Assembly (NCBI RefSeq): GCF_008271365.1
Contig: NZ_CP043430.1
Coordinates: forward strand, 2,852,001-2,916,000
From: Microbacterium sp. 1S1
GTDB lineage: Bacteria > Actinomycetota > Actinomycetes > Actinomycetales > Microbacteriaceae
Reading direction: 5' to 3'
DNA length: 64,000 nt
Both the position numbers and the translations under genes were made by a program. This document shows positions 1-9,237 of this stretch, in pieces; the first letter of the stretch is position 1; each line of letters opens with the position of its first letter. Under the pieces are notes generated by a model. It was not told the DNA's origin. It saw nothing but the letters and a program-made list of their open reading frames with translations, and ran no database searches.

Positions 1-423
1 GCGGGTCTCCTCGGTGACGGAGATCACCCTCAGCTCGGAATCGGCGCGCATGCCGCCGACGCGACCCCGCAGGTGCAGCGTCATCCCGGCACCCACGAAG
101 GGCATCCCTTCCGCGTCGTACCGCGGCTCCACGTCGCGCTTACTCGGCGCGATCGGGTTGCCTTCCGCGTCGAAGCTCACCCCCGCATACGCAGGACCGG
201 GAGCGGGTCGGACGTCTTCCACGGAGAGCCCGGCCGCGCGCTGCGCCGTCCACGACAGCAGCGCTTCGCCGGCCGTCTGGAACCGCTCTTCGCCGCTGCC
301 GATCCGCCAGGACTCCTCCGCCGGAACGCTGCGCTCCGGCGGGTACTGCATCAGGTCGGGGGCATGGGTCGCACCCACGGCCGCATAGTCCACCGTGTCG
401 TCTCGGAAAGTCCCGCGCCGCAT
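1..423 (-). CDS. DUF1990 family protein (3' part off the window edge)
   Basis: The reading frame opens at an ATG (423) and stays open to the left window edge, giving 141 visible residues. The segment with YPPERSVPAEESWRIG followed by a GEERFQTA stretch resembles DUF1990-family proteins (YndJ-related), whose biochemical role is not known. It has no signal peptide in the visible part. The gene is co-directional with and downstream of lepA but separated by about 200 bp that contain repeated hairpin-forming sequence, so it probably has its own promoter. Function is unassigned. Confidence 0.7.
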   Translation of the reverse strand, partial: MRRGTFRDDTVDYAAVGATHAPDLMQYPPERSVPAEESWRIGSGEERFQTAGEALLSWTAQRAAGLSVEDVRPAPGPAYAGVSFDAEGNPIAPSKRDVEPRYDAEGMPFVGAGMTLHLRGRVGGMRADSELRVISVTEETR

Positions 424-492
424 GAGTTCCAGCCTACTTCGCGTTACCTGAGCGAACACCCCCCGCGCCGCACGCCGTCACATCCAACGGAG

Positions 493-604
493 AGGCTGGG
501 TCCCTGAGCCCGCCGGAAGGCCCGCTACCCGGTGTCGAAGGGCTCCTCCACAAGGCTGGGTCCCTGGGCCTGTGCTCAGCGACCGACCGAGCGCTCAGGG
601 ACCC
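493..604. repeat. REP-like repeat cluster and hairpin downstream of lepA
   Basis: The 18-bp word AGGCTGGGTCCCTGAGCC at 493-510 recurs at 553-570 with one change. An inverted partner, CTCAGGGACCC, lies at 594-604, so 558-604 can fold into a hairpin with a stem built on GGGTCCCTG. GTGTCGAAGGGCTC at about 532-545 resembles the other half of the palindromic extragenic repeats (GGTCCCTGAGCC...GTCGAAGGG) that I recall from many high-GC genomes. It lies 22 bp past the lepA stop and could act as its terminator. Confidence 0.55.
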
Positions 605-625
605 GCCGAGAGCAAGAGCGAACGG

Positions 626-2494
626 CTACTTCTTGTCCTTGGTCTCGACGTCCCCGGAGAGCGCAGCGATGAAGGCTTCCTGGGGGACCTCGACGCGACC
701 CACCATCTTCATGCGCTTCTTGCCCTCCTTCTGCTTCTCGAGGAGCTTGCGCTTACGGGTGATGTCGCCGCCGTAGCATTTCGCGAGCACGTCCTTGCGG
801 ATCGCGCGGATGGTCTCGCGAGCGATGATGCGCGCACCGATCGCCGCCTGGATGGGCACCTCGAACTGCTGGCGAGGGATGAGCTTGCGCAACCGCTCCG
901 CCATCATCGTCCCGTAGGCGTACGCCTTGTCGCGGTGCACGATCGAGCTGAACGCGTCGACCTTCTCGCCCTGCAGGAGGATGTCGACCTTGACCAGGTC
1001 GGCCTCCTGCTGACCGGAGGGCTCGTAGTCCAGGGAGGCATAACCCTGCGTCTTGGACTTGAGCTGGTCGAAGAAGTCGAACACGATCTCGCCGAGCGGC
1101 ATGTTGTAGCGCAGTTCGACGCGCTCCTCGGAGAAGTACTCCATGCCGAGCAGCGTGCCGCGCCGTGACTGGCACAGCTCCATGACGGTACCGACGTAGT
1201 CCTTGGGCAGCAGGATCGCCGCCTTCACCATCGGCTCCGACACCGAGCCGATGCGCCCGTCCGGGTACTCGCTCGGGTTCGTGACGGTCACCGTCTCGCC
1301 GGTGTCGCTCGTCACGACCTCGTAGATCACGCTCGGGGCGGTCGTGATGAGGTCGAGGCCGAACTCGCGCGAAAGCCGCTCGGTCACGATCTCCAGGTGC
1401 AGCAGGCCGAGGAAGCCGCAGCGGAATCCGAAGCCGAGGGCCACGGACGTCTCCGGCTCGTACTGCAGCGAAGCGTCGGAGAGCTTCAGCTTGTCGAGCG
1501 CCTCGCGCAGTTCCGCGTAGTCGCTCCCGTCGATGGGGTAGATACCAGAGAAGACCATGGGCTTCGGGTCGGTGTAGCCGGGAAGCGCCTCCGCTGCGGG
1601 CTTGCGCGCGTTGGTGATCGTGTCGCCGACCTTGGACTGCCGCACGTCCTTCACGCCGGTGATGAGGTATCCCACCTCCCCGACGCCGAGGCCTTTGGTC
1701 GGGGTGGGCTCCGGACTGGAGACGCCGACCTCGAGCGCCTCGTGGTTCGCGCCGGTGGACATCATCTGGATGCGCTCGCGGGGCGAGAGGCTGCCGTCGA
1801 CCATCCGGACGTAGGTGACGACGCCACGGTAGGCGTCGTACACGGAGTCGAAGATCATGGCACGGGCCGGGGCATCGGCATCCCCGACCGGAGCCGGGAT
1901 CTCCTCGACGATCCGGTCGAGAAGGTCCTCCACGCCCATGCCGGTCTTCCCGGACACGCGCAGCACGTCCTCCGGCTTGCCGCCGATGAGCGAGGCGAGC
2001 TCCTTCGCGTACTTCTCGGGGTCTGCGGCAGGGAGGTCGATCTTGTTGAGGACGGGGATGATGTGGAGGTCGTTCTCCAGCGCGAGGTAGAGGTTGGCCA
2101 GCGTCTGGGCCTCGATGCCCTGCGCCGCGTCGACGAGGAGGATGGCACCCTCGCACGCGGCCAGCGACCGGGACACCTCATACGTGAAGTCGACGTGACC
2201 GGGGGTGTCGATCATGTTGAGCGCGAACACCTCGTCCGGCCCCTCGGCCTGCGGAAGGGCCCACGGCATCCGCACGGCCTGGCTCTTGATCGTGATGCCC
2301 CGCTCGCGCTCGATGTCCATGCGGTCGAGGTACTGGGCGCGCATGTCCCGCTCCGCGACCACGCCGGTGATCTGGAGCATGCGGTCGGCCAGGGTCGACT
2401 TGCCGTGGTCGATGTGGGCGATGATGCAGAAATTGCGGATCTGCGCAGCCGGCGTCGCGGCAGGCTGAAGAGGAGTGAGAGCGCGTGGGGACAT
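626..2494 (-). CDS. lepA: Elongation factor 4 (LepA), ribosome back-translocase GTPase
   Basis: This 622-residue protein is a full-length LepA/EF4, a translational GTPase that binds stalled or mis-translocated ribosomes. The GTPase motifs are in order near the N-terminus: AHIDHGKST (P-loop), RERGITI (switch I), DTPGH (switch II) and NKID. The characteristic LepA C-terminal region, including [17 protein letters not shown], is present. The ATG at 2494 has no good Shine-Dalgarno sequence, but a TACAAT hexamer (2509-2504) lies only 9 nt upstream, which suggests a very short or leaderless transcript. The gene is transcribed away from the plus-strand ABC transporter genes. Confidence 0.97.
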   Translation of the reverse strand: MSPRALTPLQPAATPAAQIRNFCIIAHIDHGKSTLADRMLQITGVVAERDMRAQYLDRMDIERERGITIKSQAVRMPWALPQAEGPDEVFALNMIDTPGHVDFTYEVSRSLAACEGAILLVDAAQGIEAQTLANLYLALENDLHIIPVLNKIDLPAADPEKYAKELASLIGGKPEDVLRVSGKTGMGVEDLLDRIVEEIPAPVGDADAPARAMIFDSVYDAYRGVVTYVRMVDGSLSPRERIQMMSTGANHEALEVGVSSPEPTPTKGLGVGEVGYLITGVKDVRQSKVGDTITNARKPAAEALPGYTDPKPMVFSGIYPIDGSDYAELREALDKLKLSDASLQYEPETSVALGFGFRCGFLGLLHLEIVTERLSREFGLDLITTAPSVIYEVVTSDTGETVTVTNPSEYPDGRIGSVSEPMVKAAILLPKDYVGTVMELCQSRRGTLLGMEYFSEERVELRYNMPLGEIVFDFFDQLKSKTQGYASLDYEPSGQQEADLVKVDILLQGEKVDAFSSIVHRDKAYAYGTMMAERLRKLIPRQQFEVPIQAAIGARIIARETIRAIRKDVLAKCYGGDITRKRKLLEKQKEGKKRMKMVGRVEVPQEAFIAALSGDVETKDKK

Positions 2495-2503
2495 GTCCCG
2501 TCG

Positions 2504-2509
2504 ATTGTA
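2504..2509 (-). promoter_or_regulatory. Candidate -10 box of lepA (near-leaderless transcript)
   Basis: TACAAT reads on the minus strand from 2509 to 2504, ending 9 nt before the lepA ATG. With usual -10 to start-site spacing the 5' leader would be only about 2-4 nt. No clear -35 element was recognised at 16-18 bp upstream. Confidence 0.4.
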
Positions 2510-2736
2510 CGGTGAGGGCCCTCATAATCCCCATTCGCGCGTATCGGTGATAGTCTCCCGAAGTTGCCCGGGATCAATCCGTGACACCGGATCCCGTAAG
2601 CGATACGACTCCGTCACAGACTCCGTGGGGGCTGTCGCGTCGCGCGGAACGGCGGATGACACCCGATCATCCGCCCGGCTCAGCGTTGCGTCGGCAGACC
2701 CCGAGCGCGTCTGGAGAAGAGAAGGACAAATCCCCC

Positions 2737-3720
2737 TTGATCAAGTACCTCGCGCGCCGTGCCCTCGGCTGGCTGCTCATGATCGTGGTCGCGACGAACC
2801 TCACCTACTTCCTCGCGTGGGGCTTCCTCGATCCGCGCAGCAACTACGTGGGTCGTCGACCTCCGCTCACCGAAGAGCAGATCGTGAACACCCTCGCCCC
2901 GCGCAACCTGAGCGACACCGTCCCGCTCATCGAGCGGTGGTGGACCTGGCTCACCGGCATCCTTCTCCGCTGGGACTGGGGCGTGAGCCCGACCGGCGGA
3001 TCCGTCAACGAGCAGGTCGCCTACCGTATGTGGGTCAGCGCCGAACTCGTCCTCGGCGCCACCATCCTGACCACGGTCCTCGGCATCGCGCTCGGCGTGT
3101 ACACGGCCTCCCGCCAGTACAAGCTCGCCGACCGCATCGGCCAGGCCACGAGCATCATCACCCTGAACATTCCGATCGTCGTCGCGGCGTTCGCGATCGT
3201 GCTCCTCGCCATCGGTCTGAACAATGCCACAGGCACCCGGATCTTCTACGTCACCGGTAACGCGAGCCAAGGGGTCGAGGGCTTCTTCCCCACCCTCATA
3301 GACGTGTTGCAACACCTCACGCTGCCCACGATCGCGCTCGTGCTCACGGGATACGCCAGCATCCACTTCCTGCAGCGGTCACTTCTCCTGGACAACATCA
3401 ACGCCGACTACGTCCGCACAGCCCGCGCGAAGGGTCTGACCAAGCAGCAGGCCATCCGCAAGCACGCACTGCGCACATCGCTCATCCCGGTCGCCACGCA
3501 GGTCGCCTTCACCATCCCCGCGATCTTCACCGGCGCGGTGCTGACGGAGACGATCTTCGCCTGGAACGGCATGGGCCGCTATTTCATCGACACCATCACC
3601 AAGAACGACATCCACGGAACCGTCGCGATCGCCGCCTTCGGTGCGGTCCTCACGGCGATCGGCGCGATCCTCGCCGACATCGCCGTCGTCGTCCTCGACC
3701 CGCGCGTGAGAGTGAGCTGA
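2737..3720 (+). CDS. ABC transporter permease, DppB/OppB type
   Basis: Inner-membrane permease of a peptide- or oligosaccharide-type ABC importer. I chose the TTG at 2737 (327 residues, beginning LIKYLARRALGWLL) because a purine-rich SD-like stretch (GGAGAAGAGAAGGA, 2713-2726) precedes it and the first membrane segment follows at once. In-frame GTG 2581 and ATG 2656 would add a hydrophilic, atypical 52 or 27 residues. There are about six membrane segments, and the cytoplasmic EAA loop (ARAKGLTKQQAIRKHALR) that contacts the ATPase is intact. It is followed after 1 nt by the partner permease. Substrate is unknown; the nearby beta-glucosidase hints at oligosaccharides, but peptides are equally possible. 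Confidence 0.88.
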   Translation: MIKYLARRALGWLLMIVVATNLTYFLAWGFLDPRSNYVGRRPPLTEEQIVNTLAPRNLSDTVPLIERWWTWLTGILLRWDWGVSPTGGSVNEQVAYRMWVSAELVLGATILTTVLGIALGVYTASRQYKLADRIGQATSIITLNIPIVVAAFAIVLLAIGLNNATGTRIFYVTGNASQGVEGFFPTLIDVLQHLTLPTIALVLTGYASIHFLQRSLLLDNINADYVRTARAKGLTKQQAIRKHALRTSLIPVATQVAFTIPAIFTGAVLTETIFAWNGMGRYFIDTITKNDIHGTVAIAAFGAVLTAIGAILADIAVVVLDPRVRVS

Positions 3721-3721
3721 C

Positions 3722-4660
3722 ATGAGCACCGACATGCTCGACCCGACCATCCACCCCGAGCCGGAGACCGCCGGCCCTGAGACGACACACGTCGCGACCA
3801 AGCGGCTGTCGAAGTGGACGCTGTACTGGCGGCGCTTCTCGCGTAACCGCGGGGCCCTCATCGGCCTTGTGATCTTCGTCCTCCTGGTCCTCTTCGCCAT
3901 CTTCGGGCCGCTGATCGCTCGGTACGACCACATCGAGCTCGACTTCCTGAGCCTGAGCATGCCGCCGTCGGCAGAGCACTGGTTCGGCACGAACAACGCC
4001 GGCAACGATCTCTTCGCCCAGGTCGCCGTGGGTCTGCAGCGCTCGCTCATGATCGCTATCACCGTCTCGGTCGGCGTCACGATCGTCTCGGCCCTCGTCG
4101 GCACGGCCGCCGCATACTTCGGCGGCTGGACCGAGCGCATCTCGCTCCTGGTCATCCACTTCATGATGGTGATCCCGAGCTTCCTCATCCTCGCGATGAT
4201 CTCCAACAAGGCCGGTGGCGACTGGCGCGTCATCGCGCTCATCATGATCTTCGTGATCGGGTGGTACTTCCCCGCCCGCGTCATCTGGACCATGGCGCTG
4301 TCGCTCCGCGAGCGGGAGTACGTCAGCGCCGCACGTTACATGGGCGTCGGCGGCATGCGGATCGTGCTGCGGCACCTGCTGCCCAACATCGGCTCCCTCC
4401 TCGTCATCAACTTCACCCTCGGCGTCGTCAACGCCGTGGTGACGGAGACCGGCCTGTCCTTCCTCGGCTTCGGCGTCAAGATCCCCGACGTCTCCCTCGG
4501 TGCCCTCATCGGTGCCGGGTCGAGCTCGCTGACCACGTCGCCCTGGCTGTTCTACTTCCCGGCGGCGGCGCTGACTCTGCTCACCGTGTCGATGGCGTTG
4601 ATCGCCGACGGCCTGCGCGACGCCCTCGATCCCACTTCGGCTGCTGGAGGCCGCGCATGA
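3722..4660 (+). CDS. ABC transporter permease, DppC/OppC type
   Basis: Second permease (312 residues) of the same importer. It has an N-terminal cytoplasmic tail, a first membrane segment near residues 45-65 (GLVIFVLLVLFAIFGPLIA), the periplasmic PPSAEHWFGTNNAGNDLF segment typical of DppC proteins, and five further membrane segments with an EAA-type loop (SAARYMGVGGMRIVLRHLLP). Its start lies 1 nt after the preceding stop and its stop overlaps the ATPase start (ATGA), so the genes are translationally coupled. Confidence 0.92.
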   Translation: MSTDMLDPTIHPEPETAGPETTHVATKRLSKWTLYWRRFSRNRGALIGLVIFVLLVLFAIFGPLIARYDHIELDFLSLSMPPSAEHWFGTNNAGNDLFAQVAVGLQRSLMIAITVSVGVTIVSALVGTAAAYFGGWTERISLLVIHFMMVIPSFLILAMISNKAGGDWRVIALIMIFVIGWYFPARVIWTMALSLREREYVSAARYMGVGGMRIVLRHLLPNIGSLLVINFTLGVVNAVVTETGLSFLGFGVKIPDVSLGALIGAGSSSLTTSPWLFYFPAAALTLLTVSMALIADGLRDALDPTSAAGGRA

Positions 4661-6585
4661 CCAACGTCCTCTCCGTCCGCGATCTCAAGGTCAGCTTCGC
4701 TTCCGAAGCCGGCCGCGTCGACGCCGTCCGCGGTGTCTCCTTCGACCTCGAAGCCGGCAAGACCCTCGGTATCGTCGGCGAGTCCGGGTCCGGCAAGTCG
4801 GTGACGTCGCTGGCCATCATGGGACTCCTCGACGAGAACGCCAAGGTCACCGGCTCGATCATGTACGACGGCCAAGAGCTAATCGGCATGAGCGACAAGC
4901 AACTGTCGGTCATCCGCGGCAACGGCATGTCGATGGTCTTCCAGGACCCGCTGACCTCGCTCACGCCGGTCTACACGGTGGGCGATCAGCTCATCGAGGC
5001 CCTCACCGTCCACCGCGGCCTGTCGAAGAAGGACGCCTGGGACCGATCCGTCGAGCTCCTCCAGCTCGTCGGCATCACCGAGCCCGAGCGCCGGATGAAG
5101 TCCTTCCCGCACGAATTCTCCGGCGGCATGCGGCAGCGCGTCGTCATCGCCATCGCGATGGCCAACAACCCGAAGCTCATCATCTGCGACGAGCCCACCA
5201 CGGCGCTCGACGTCACCATCCAGGCGCAGATCCTCGACCTCATCGAGAAGGCTCAGGACGAGACCGGTGCTGCGGTCATCATGATCACACACGACATGGG
5301 CGTGGTCGCCCGCACCGCCGACGACGTGCTCGTGATGTACGCCGGCAAGCCCGTGGAGCACGCGCCCGTCCGCGAACTGTTCCACAAGACCCGCATGCCG
5401 TACTCGATCGGCCTCCTCGGTGCCATCCCCCGCGTGGACAAGGCGGAGAAGGAACCGCTCACGCCCATCAAGGGCAACCCGCCGCTGCTGATCAACCTCC
5501 CGGACGCCTGCCCGTTCGCCGATCGCTGCCCGATCGTGATGGACGCCTGCCGCGCCAAGGAGCCCGAGCTCCTCCCCGTACCGACGGGATCCGGCGACCT
5601 GCATCAGGCCGCCTGCATCCGCTCGCACGAGATCGAGGACGGCGGCCTGCTCGGTGGGCTGCCCGTCTATCCGGTTCGCCCGGTGCCGGAAAGCGACCTC
5701 ACGCGATCCCCGCGCGAGGAGCGGCCGGTCACGCTCGAGGTCAAGAACCTCCGCAAGACCTTCCCCCTGCTGAAGGGTGCGTTCCTGAAGCGCAAGGTCG
5801 GCGAGGTCCAGGCGATCAAGGGCATCAGCTTCGACGTGCGCGAGGGCGAGACCATGGCCATCGTCGGAGAGTCGGGCTCGGGAAAGACGACGACGCTGCT
5901 GCAGATCATGGACATGGTGAAGCAGACTGACGGCGACATCGTGATCGCCGGCACCAGTGTCAACGACATCCACAGTCGGAAGGTCGAGCGTGCCCTGCGC
6001 CGCGACATCCAGATCGTCTTCCAGGACCCGATGGGCGCCCTCGACCCGCGCATGACGGTCGCCGACATCATCTCGGAGCCGCTGTTCGCAATCGGCACCC
6101 CCAAGGAGGAGGCGCACCGGCGGGTGGACGAGCTGATGGATCTCGTCGGCCTCAACCCCGCGCACAGCGACCGGTTCCCGCAGGCGTTCTCGGGTGGCCA
6201 GCGCCAGCGCATCGGTATCGCCCGGGCTCTGTCGACGAACCCGAAGATCGTCGTGCTCGATGAGCCGGTCTCCGCTCTCGACGTGTCGATCCAGGCCGGT
6301 GTCATCAACCTGCTCGACGAACTCAAGACGAAGCTCGGCCTGTCGTACCTCTTCGTCGCCCACGACCTGTCGGTGGTGCGTCACATCGCCGATCGCGTCG
6401 CCGTGATGTACCTCGGCGAGTTCGTGGAGCACGGCGATGTCGACGACGTCTTCGACAATCCGCAGCACCCGTACACCAAGGCGCTGCTCTCCGCGATCCC
6501 GGTGCCGGACCCCGACATCGAGCGCACGCGCGAGCGTGTCGTCTTCGACGCCGAGACCATGTCGACGAAGCCTGCCACCGTCTGA
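4657..6585 (+). CDS. Fused double ABC ATPase (DppD-DppF type)
   Basis: 642 residues, starting at ATG 4657 inside the preceding stop. It contains two complete ATPase domains in tandem. The first has GIVGESGSGKS (Walker A), FSGGMRQRV (signature) and IICDEPTTALD (Walker B). The second begins near residue 360 with AIVGESGSGKT, FSGGQRQRI and VVLDEPVSALD. Between them is the Cys-containing CPFADRCPIVMDAC segment of the oligopeptide/dipeptide transporter C-terminal domain. It energises the two upstream permeases. Fusion of DppD and DppF is common in actinobacteria; a second, separate fused pair occurs at 54923-56431. Confidence 0.95.
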   Translation: MTNVLSVRDLKVSFASEAGRVDAVRGVSFDLEAGKTLGIVGESGSGKSVTSLAIMGLLDENAKVTGSIMYDGQELIGMSDKQLSVIRGNGMSMVFQDPLTSLTPVYTVGDQLIEALTVHRGLSKKDAWDRSVELLQLVGITEPERRMKSFPHEFSGGMRQRVVIAIAMANNPKLIICDEPTTALDVTIQAQILDLIEKAQDETGAAVIMITHDMGVVARTADDVLVMYAGKPVEHAPVRELFHKTRMPYSIGLLGAIPRVDKAEKEPLTPIKGNPPLLINLPDACPFADRCPIVMDACRAKEPELLPVPTGSGDLHQAACIRSHEIEDGGLLGGLPVYPVRPVPESDLTRSPREERPVTLEVKNLRKTFPLLKGAFLKRKVGEVQAIKGISFDVREGETMAIVGESGSGKTTTLLQIMDMVKQTDGDIVIAGTSVNDIHSRKVERALRRDIQIVFQDPMGALDPRMTVADIISEPLFAIGTPKEEAHRRVDELMDLVGLNPAHSDRFPQAFSGGQRQRIGIARALSTNPKIVVLDEPVSALDVSIQAGVINLLDELKTKLGLSYLFVAHDLSVVRHIADRVAVMYLGEFVEHGDVDDVFDNPQHPYTKALLSAIPVPDPDIERTRERVVFDAETMSTKPATV

Positions 6586-6715
6586 CTCGGCTGCAGGCTT
6601 CACCCCCGGTCACCGTCCGATAACGGTTAGGCGGCATTCACCGCACGGCGCTGTACCGGGATAAAGCGCGAACTAGTCTTCCCTTTATGAAACGCCGAAA
6701 GGCGAAAGGAGCACC

Positions 6716-8431
6716 ATGAAGAACAAGAAGTTGCTGGGGGCGGTCGCAGTCGGCGGCGCCCTCGCACTCGCCCTCGCGGGTTGCGCGAGCGGTTCCGGGA
6801 ACACCGGCGGCGGAGACAACGGCGGCGAGAAGGTCGAGACCAAGACGGCCGACTACAACCCGCAGGACCGCAGCAACCTCCAGGAGGGTGGCGAGGTCAA
6901 CTTCCCGATCAACGAGGTTCCGGAGCAGCTCAACGCCTTCAACAGCGACGGCAGCGCCGACACGTCCCGCCTCTGGTCGTGGTACATGCCGCAGATCCTC
7001 CTCGTCTCGCCGGAGGGCGACGTCACCAAGAACGACGCCTACCTCGATGCCTACGAGATCGGCGAGAAGGATGGCAACACGACCATCACCTTCACGTTCA
7101 AGGACGAGGCACACTTCAACGACGGCACGGACATGGACTGGACGTCCGTCGACGCTACGTGGAAGGCGAACCGCTCCTACGACGAGGGCTTCAACCCGAA
7201 CGCCACCGACGGCTACAAGCAGATCAAGAGCGTCGAACAGGGCGACTCCCCGAAGACCGCCATCGTGACCTTCGATGGCATCTACGCCTGGCCGTCCATG
7301 GCCTTCCTCACGGGTGGCGTGCTGCACCCGGCTGCTGCCGACCCGGCCGTCTTCAACGAGGGCTTCATCGGCAACATGCACCCGGAGTGGGGTGCGGGCC
7401 CGTACACGGTCGACACCTTCGACGCCAACGGCGGCTTCGTCTCGTTCAAGCCGAACCCCGAGTGGTGGGGCAACGCGCCGCTGCTCGACTCGGTCACCTT
7501 CACGGCCATGGAGCCGGACGCCGCGGTCAACGCCTTCAAGAACGGCGAGATCGACATGGTGGGCGCCAACACGAACGACCGCCTCAAGCAGGTCCAGGAC
7601 GTTGACGACACCGTCGTCCGCCGTGCGCAGCAGACCGCGAAGACGGTTCTGCTCGTCGACGCCGACAAGCCGCAGTTCGAGGACATCGACGTGCGGAAGG
7701 CGTTCTTCCTCGGCGTGAACGTCGACCAGCAGAAGCAGATCGCGTGGAACGGCCTCGGCTACGAGGAGCCCGTCGCCGGTTCGCTCAACCTGTACTCGTT
7801 CCAGGACGGCTACAAGGACTCGTTCGGCGAGGCCGGTCTGAAGCACGACGTCGACGCGGCCAAGAAGCTGCTCGACGACGCCGGGTGGACCGAGGGCGAG
7901 GACGGCATCCGTGAGAAGGACGGCGAGAAGCTGACCGTCACCTTCCCGGTCTTCGGCGAGGACCCCACGCTCGAGGCGCTCGCGAAGTCGCTCCAGGCGC
8001 AGCAGAAGGAGATCGGCATCGACCTCAAGATCGATGTCCGCGCTTCGGCTGACTTCTCCAACGACTTCACGTCGAAGAACTGGGACGTCGTGTCGCTCCG
8101 CTTCACCGACTCCGACCCGTTCGGCCCGGCTTGGTTCTGCCAGCTCTACTGCTCGGACAGCGGCCTGAACCTCTCGGGCACCGGCACGCCGGAGATCGAC
8201 AAGCAGATCGCCGACGAGGTGGAGACCCAGAAGGACGCCGAGTCCTGGACGACCGCCGCGATGGACCTCGAGCCGAAGATCATCGAGGAGACCTGGGGTC
8301 TGATCCCGCTGTACAGCGGTCCCTCGATCTACGTGGTCAAGAACGGCCTGGCGAACCTCACGCCGGAGCCCTACGTCGGTCTCGACCTGTTCGGCGTCAC
8401 GCCGATCGAGAACGTCGGCTGGGAGAAGTAA
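6716..8431 (+). CDS. ABC transporter substrate-binding lipoprotein (SBP_bac_5 family)
   Basis: 571-residue extracytoplasmic binding protein. The N-terminus MKNKKLLGAV is followed by a hydrophobic stretch and a lipobox LAGC, after which a Gly/Ser/Asn-rich linker leads to the folded domain, so it should be lipid-anchored outside the membrane. The family-5 solute-binding fold is supported by YNPQDRSNLQEGGEVNFPIN, an EWGAGPYTV segment and the late LIPLYSGPSIYVV segment. A strong SD (AAAGGAG) precedes ATG 6716. It sits 130 bp after the ATPase gene and is followed by a terminator at 8455. The AT-rich leader suggests an extra promoter for high expression of the binding protein. Confidence 0.93.
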   Translation: MKNKKLLGAVAVGGALALALAGCASGSGNTGGGDNGGEKVETKTADYNPQDRSNLQEGGEVNFPINEVPEQLNAFNSDGSADTSRLWSWYMPQILLVSPEGDVTKNDAYLDAYEIGEKDGNTTITFTFKDEAHFNDGTDMDWTSVDATWKANRSYDEGFNPNATDGYKQIKSVEQGDSPKTAIVTFDGIYAWPSMAFLTGGVLHPAAADPAVFNEGFIGNMHPEWGAGPYTVDTFDANGGFVSFKPNPEWWGNAPLLDSVTFTAMEPDAAVNAFKNGEIDMVGANTNDRLKQVQDVDDTVVRRAQQTAKTVLLVDADKPQFEDIDVRKAFFLGVNVDQQKQIAWNGLGYEEPVAGSLNLYSFQDGYKDSFGEAGLKHDVDAAKKLLDDAGWTEGEDGIREKDGEKLTVTFPVFGEDPTLEALAKSLQAQQKEIGIDLKIDVRASADFSNDFTSKNWDVVSLRFTDSDPFGPAWFCQLYCSDSGLNLSGTGTPEIDKQIADEVETQKDAESWTTAAMDLEPKIIEETWGLIPLYSGPSIYVVKNGLANLTPEPYVGLDLFGVTPIENVGWEK

Positions 8432-8454
8432 CATCCTCTGACACATCTCGTGTC

Positions 8455-8491
8455 GAAGCGGGGTCGGTGGTTCATCCACCGGCCCCGCTTC
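8455..8491 (+). terminator. Rho-independent-like terminator of the ABC transporter operon
   Basis: GAAGCGGGGTCGGTGG (8455-8470), a TTCAT loop, then CCACCGGCCCCGCTTC (8476-8491) form a 16-bp stem with one G-U pair. There is no long U-tract, as is usual in high-GC actinobacteria. Confidence 0.8.
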
Positions 8492-8505
8492 CTTATGCTG
8501 AAGGC

Positions 8506-9237
8506 GTGACCGTCCAGACCGTCCTCGTACACGGCATCCGTACGTCGGCCACCATGTGGCGGTCGCAGGTCGAGTACCTGGAGGCCCACGGGCACCCGGT
8601 CACCGCCGTCGACCTCCCCGGCCACGGCAGCCGGATGGACGAGGACTTCACCCTGCACGAGGCACTGCACACGATCGACGCGGCCGTCCGCGCCGCGGCC
8701 GAGAGGGGCCCCGTGCTGCTGGTCGGCCACTCCATGGGCGGGCTGCTCTCGCTCGCGTACACCGGTGGCGCGGAGCCTCGCCCCGTCGACGGACTCGTCG
8801 CCGCCGCGTGCACCTCACTCCCCCGCGGCGCAGGGCTCCGCGCCTACCGACTCTTCGCCCGAGCCGTCGACTCCCTGCCCGACCGCGGCATGTGGCTGAC
8901 GCAGCGGATGCTCGCCGCGACGATCCCAGAGGAGAACCGCGGCGACTTCTCCGCCGGCGGCTACGCACTCGACATCCAGGACCAGGCGCTCCGGAGCCTC
9001 GCCGCCCTCGACGTGGCCGCTGCGGTCCCCCGCATCCAGGTGCCCCTCTGGTTCGTGAACGGCCAGTACGATCAGCTGCGGCTGAACGAGCCCCTGTTCC
9101 GGCGCCTGGCACCGGAGGCGGAGCTCATCGTCGTGCCACGGACCACGCACCTGCTCACGGCCATGCGCCCGCGGGTGTTCAACGCCGTCCTCGCCCTCGC
9201 CATCGCGACGATCGAACAGCGCGTGGCGTCAGTCTGA
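8506..9237 (+). CDS. Alpha/beta hydrolase
   Basis: 243 residues from GTG 8506, directly after the transporter terminator. It has the alpha/beta-hydrolase order: an oxyanion HGIRTSATMW loop at the N-terminus, the nucleophile elbow GHSMGG (Ser near residue 75), a candidate acid in NGQYDQLR and a C-terminal TTHLLT histidine. It looks like a small esterase or lipase-like enzyme; the substrate cannot be told. Its last 59 bp overlap the tail of the convergent MFS gene. Confidence 0.85.
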   Translation: MTVQTVLVHGIRTSATMWRSQVEYLEAHGHPVTAVDLPGHGSRMDEDFTLHEALHTIDAAVRAAAERGPVLLVGHSMGGLLSLAYTGGAEPRPVDGLVAAACTSLPRGAGLRAYRLFARAVDSLPDRGMWLTQRMLAATIPEENRGDFSAGGYALDIQDQALRSLAALDVAAAVPRIQVPLWFVNGQYDQLRLNEPLFRRLAPEAELIVVPRTTHLLTAMRPRVFNAVLALAIATIEQRVASV

